From positions 1 through 64,000 of the forward strand of contig UBJO01000003.1 of NCBI GenBank assembly GCA_900465665.1: DNA of 64,000 nucleotides, in the 5' to 3' direction. A program made the translations under genes and the position numbers. The DNA comes from Hyphomicrobiales bacterium (lineage in GTDB: Bacteria > Pseudomonadota > Alphaproteobacteria > Rhizobiales > Rhizobiaceae). Below, piece by piece: positions 62,639 to 64,000 of the stretch; the first letter of the stretch is position 1; each line of letters begins with the position of its first letter. A model generated the notes under the pieces. That model made no database searches and was not told where the DNA came from. It worked only from the letters and a program-made list of their open reading frames with translations.

Positions 62639-63334
62639 ATGCTGACCATCGAAAACGCAAACCTCCACTATGGCGCGGCGCAGGCGCTGCGCGGCATCTC
62701 GCTGAAGGCAGAGATGGGCAAGATTACCTGCGTGCTCGGGCGCAACGGTGTGGGAAAGAGCTCGCTGCTGCGCGCCGTTACCGGCCAGCATCCGCTGTCT
62801 TCAGGCACGGTGACCTTCAACGACACAAAACTCAACGGCCTAGCGCCCTATGCGCGCGCCAAGCAGGGCATCGGCTATGTCCCGCAGGGGCGCGAGATCT
62901 TTCCGTTGCTGACGGTGAAGGAAAATCTCGAGACCGGCTTTGCGCCGCTTACGCGCCGCGACAAGAACATCCCCGACGATATCTTCAGCCTGTTTCCCGT
63001 GCTGCAGACCATGCTCGGGCGGCGCGGCGGCGATCTCTCGGGTGGGCAGCAGCAGCAGTTGGCGATCGGGCGGGCGATGGTGACGCGGCCGAAGATCCTC
63101 GTGCTCGACGAGCCGACCGAAGGCATCCAGCCGTCGATCATCAAGGATATCGGCCGGGCGATCCGCTATCTGCGTGATAGCACCGGCATGGCGATCCTGC
63201 TGGTCGAGCAGTATCTCGATTTCTGCCGGGAGCTTGCCGATTACGTCTACATCATGGATCGCGGCGAGATCGTGCACGAGGGTCTGGCGGAGACGCTGGA
63301 TACGCCGGAGGCGCGCCGGCATCTGACCGTCTGA
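62639..63334 (+). CDS. urtE: Urea ABC transporter ATPase UrtE
   Basis: A 231-residue ATPase with Walker A LGRNGVGKSS, signature LSGGQQQQLAIGRAM, and Walker B ILVLDEPTEGIQPS. The EGIQPSII run is diagnostic of UrtE. AGGGGAAAA precedes ATG. It follows the RIME-like element, so transcription must read through that structure from urtD or start anew. Confidence 0.94.
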   Translation: MLTIENANLHYGAAQALRGISLKAEMGKITCVLGRNGVGKSSLLRAVTGQHPLSSGTVTFNDTKLNGLAPYARAKQGIGYVPQGREIFPLLTVKENLETGFAPLTRRDKNIPDDIFSLFPVLQTMLGRRGGDLSGGQQQQLAIGRAMVTRPKILVLDEPTEGIQPSIIKDIGRAIRYLRDSTGMAILLVEQYLDFCRELADYVYIMDRGEIVHEGLAETLDTPEARRHLTV

Positions 63335-63495
63335 TCGGCATTCGCCGCTTTTAAAGGCATTCGACGACATGCGCCCTGTTGGCCGGCGCCGAGATTTCAG
63401 TGTCCTTCGCGCGGCATGGAAATTGCTTGCTTTCAATCAGTTACAGGATTGAATGAGAACGGCCGGGCAAACCGGCGGCATGAAAAGGGCATGGA

Positions 63496-64000
63496 ATGAC
63501 GAACGCCGCGGCAGCCACCAGACCGCAAAGGGCCGAAGGCCGCGGGCATCTGGCCGCGAAGTCGCTGGGCGGGCGCACGCGCATCCGCGAGCTCTATCAG
63601 GAGGGTGCCGCGAAGATCCGGCTGCCAGATACCTTCGATGCCTCGATGGAAGCCGTCATCATCAATACGGCAGGTGGGCTCACCGGTGGCGACCGCATGG
63701 ACTGGAGCGTCGTTGCCGGTCCCTGTACGCGCATCGACGTGACCACGCAAGCCTGCGAGAAGATCTACAAGGCGTCCGCCGGCACCGCCGAGATCACCAC
63801 CAAAATTCACGTCGGCGCCAATGCGCGGGTCGACTGGTTGCCGCAGGAAACCATCCTCTTCGATCGCTCCTCGCTCTATCGCCGGCTCGATGTCGATCTC
63901 GACGCGGGGGCGGAGTTTCTGGCGGTCGAGGCGATCCTGCTCGGGCGCAAGGCGATGGGCGAGGCGGTTGTCTCCGGGCTGTTCCGCGATCGCTGGCGTA
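63496..64000 (+). CDS. ureD: Urease accessory protein UreD (N-terminal part)
   Basis: The first 168 codons of UreD run off the window edge with no stop. UreD, with UreF and UreG, inserts nickel into urease. The family signature [17 protein letters not shown] is followed by [14 protein letters not shown] and [19 protein letters not shown]. It lies 161 bases after urtE in the same direction, so urea uptake and hydrolysis genes are contiguous. The rest of the urease cluster is presumably beyond the window. Confidence 0.92.
   Translation, partial: MTNAAAATRPQRAEGRGHLAAKSLGGRTRIRELYQEGAAKIRLPDTFDASMEAVIINTAGGLTGGDRMDWSVVAGPCTRIDVTTQACEKIYKASAGTAEITTKIHVGANARVDWLPQETILFDRSSLYRRLDVDLDAGAEFLAVEAILLGRKAMGEAVVSGLFRDRWR

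Noticed and set aside
44959-63334. urtABCDE as a second copy of the liv operon
   Set aside because: The two are paralogous families, but UrtA, the UrtB N-terminal domain, the UrtE EGIQPS motif and adjacency to ureD separate them clearly.

Overview
The window reads as chromosomal DNA of an alphaproteobacterium of the Rhizobiaceae (Rhizobium, Neorhizobium or Agrobacterium-like). The evidence is gene content: ctrA with chpT and sciP (DUF1153), rpoH, an EipA (DUF1134) homologue, rkpK-lpsL sugar-nucleotide genes, an urtABCDE-ureD urea block and a livHMGF operon with its own binding protein. GC content is high, genes are dense, and many start at GTG or TTG or overlap by 1-8 bases. I saw no tRNA, rRNA, CRISPR array, insertion sequence or prophage block.

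Layout. 1-5.8 kb: an RND efflux pump, a small cupin, and a two-gene acid-sugar dehydrogenase pair. 5.9-7.7 kb: a PAS-GGDEF-EAL cyclic-di-GMP protein. 7.7-13.05 kb (minus): manB, manC, rkpK and lpsL, which make GDP-mannose, UDP-glucuronate and UDP-galacturonate. 13.2-15.6 kb: ung and a hydroquinone-type dioxygenase/hydrolase pair. 15.8-25.1 kb: a surface-polysaccharide cluster with a Wzz/tyrosine-kinase, a glycosyltransferase, a GDP-mannose 3,5-epimerase-like enzyme, a flippase, a polymerase and an acetyltransferase, facing a SGNH hydrolase with a split catalytic domain. 25.4-36.9 kb: housekeeping genes (GNAT, EamA, purA, ubiA, rpoH, rluD, TrmH-type methyltransferase) and lineage-conserved proteins of unknown function. 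37-41.5 kb: an envelope and cell-cycle block (eipA, chpT, a divergent receiver protein, ctrA, fliJ, sciP) with candidate CtrA sites and a GANTC cluster. 41.9-44.6 kb: a LuxR-type regulator without a synthase, an orphan DUF2793 protein and cysQ. 45-50.5 kb: the liv branched-chain amino-acid transporter. 50.7-52.8 kb: a hydroxyacid dehydrogenase and an acyltransferase. 52.9-64 kb: a signalling pair divergent from urtABCDE and the start of ureD.

The most interesting system is in the last 11 kb. A single 1,128-residue protein joins a purine/cytosine-permease-like membrane domain, a cysteine-rich segment, a histidine kinase and a receiver. Its gene overlaps by 8 bases that of a LuxR-type response regulator, which starts at TTG. 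This pair lies back to back with the urea ABC transporter and urease genes. I infer a transporter-derived sensor for urea or a urea-yielding purine or pyrimidine that controls urea uptake and hydrolysis. The architecture is visible in the sequence; the ligand and target are inference.

Other points of interest are a nested palindromic repeat between urtD and urtE, a strong hairpin after urtA, a plant-type GDP-mannose epimerase in the polysaccharide cluster, and the cell-cycle block with its candidate regulatory sites.
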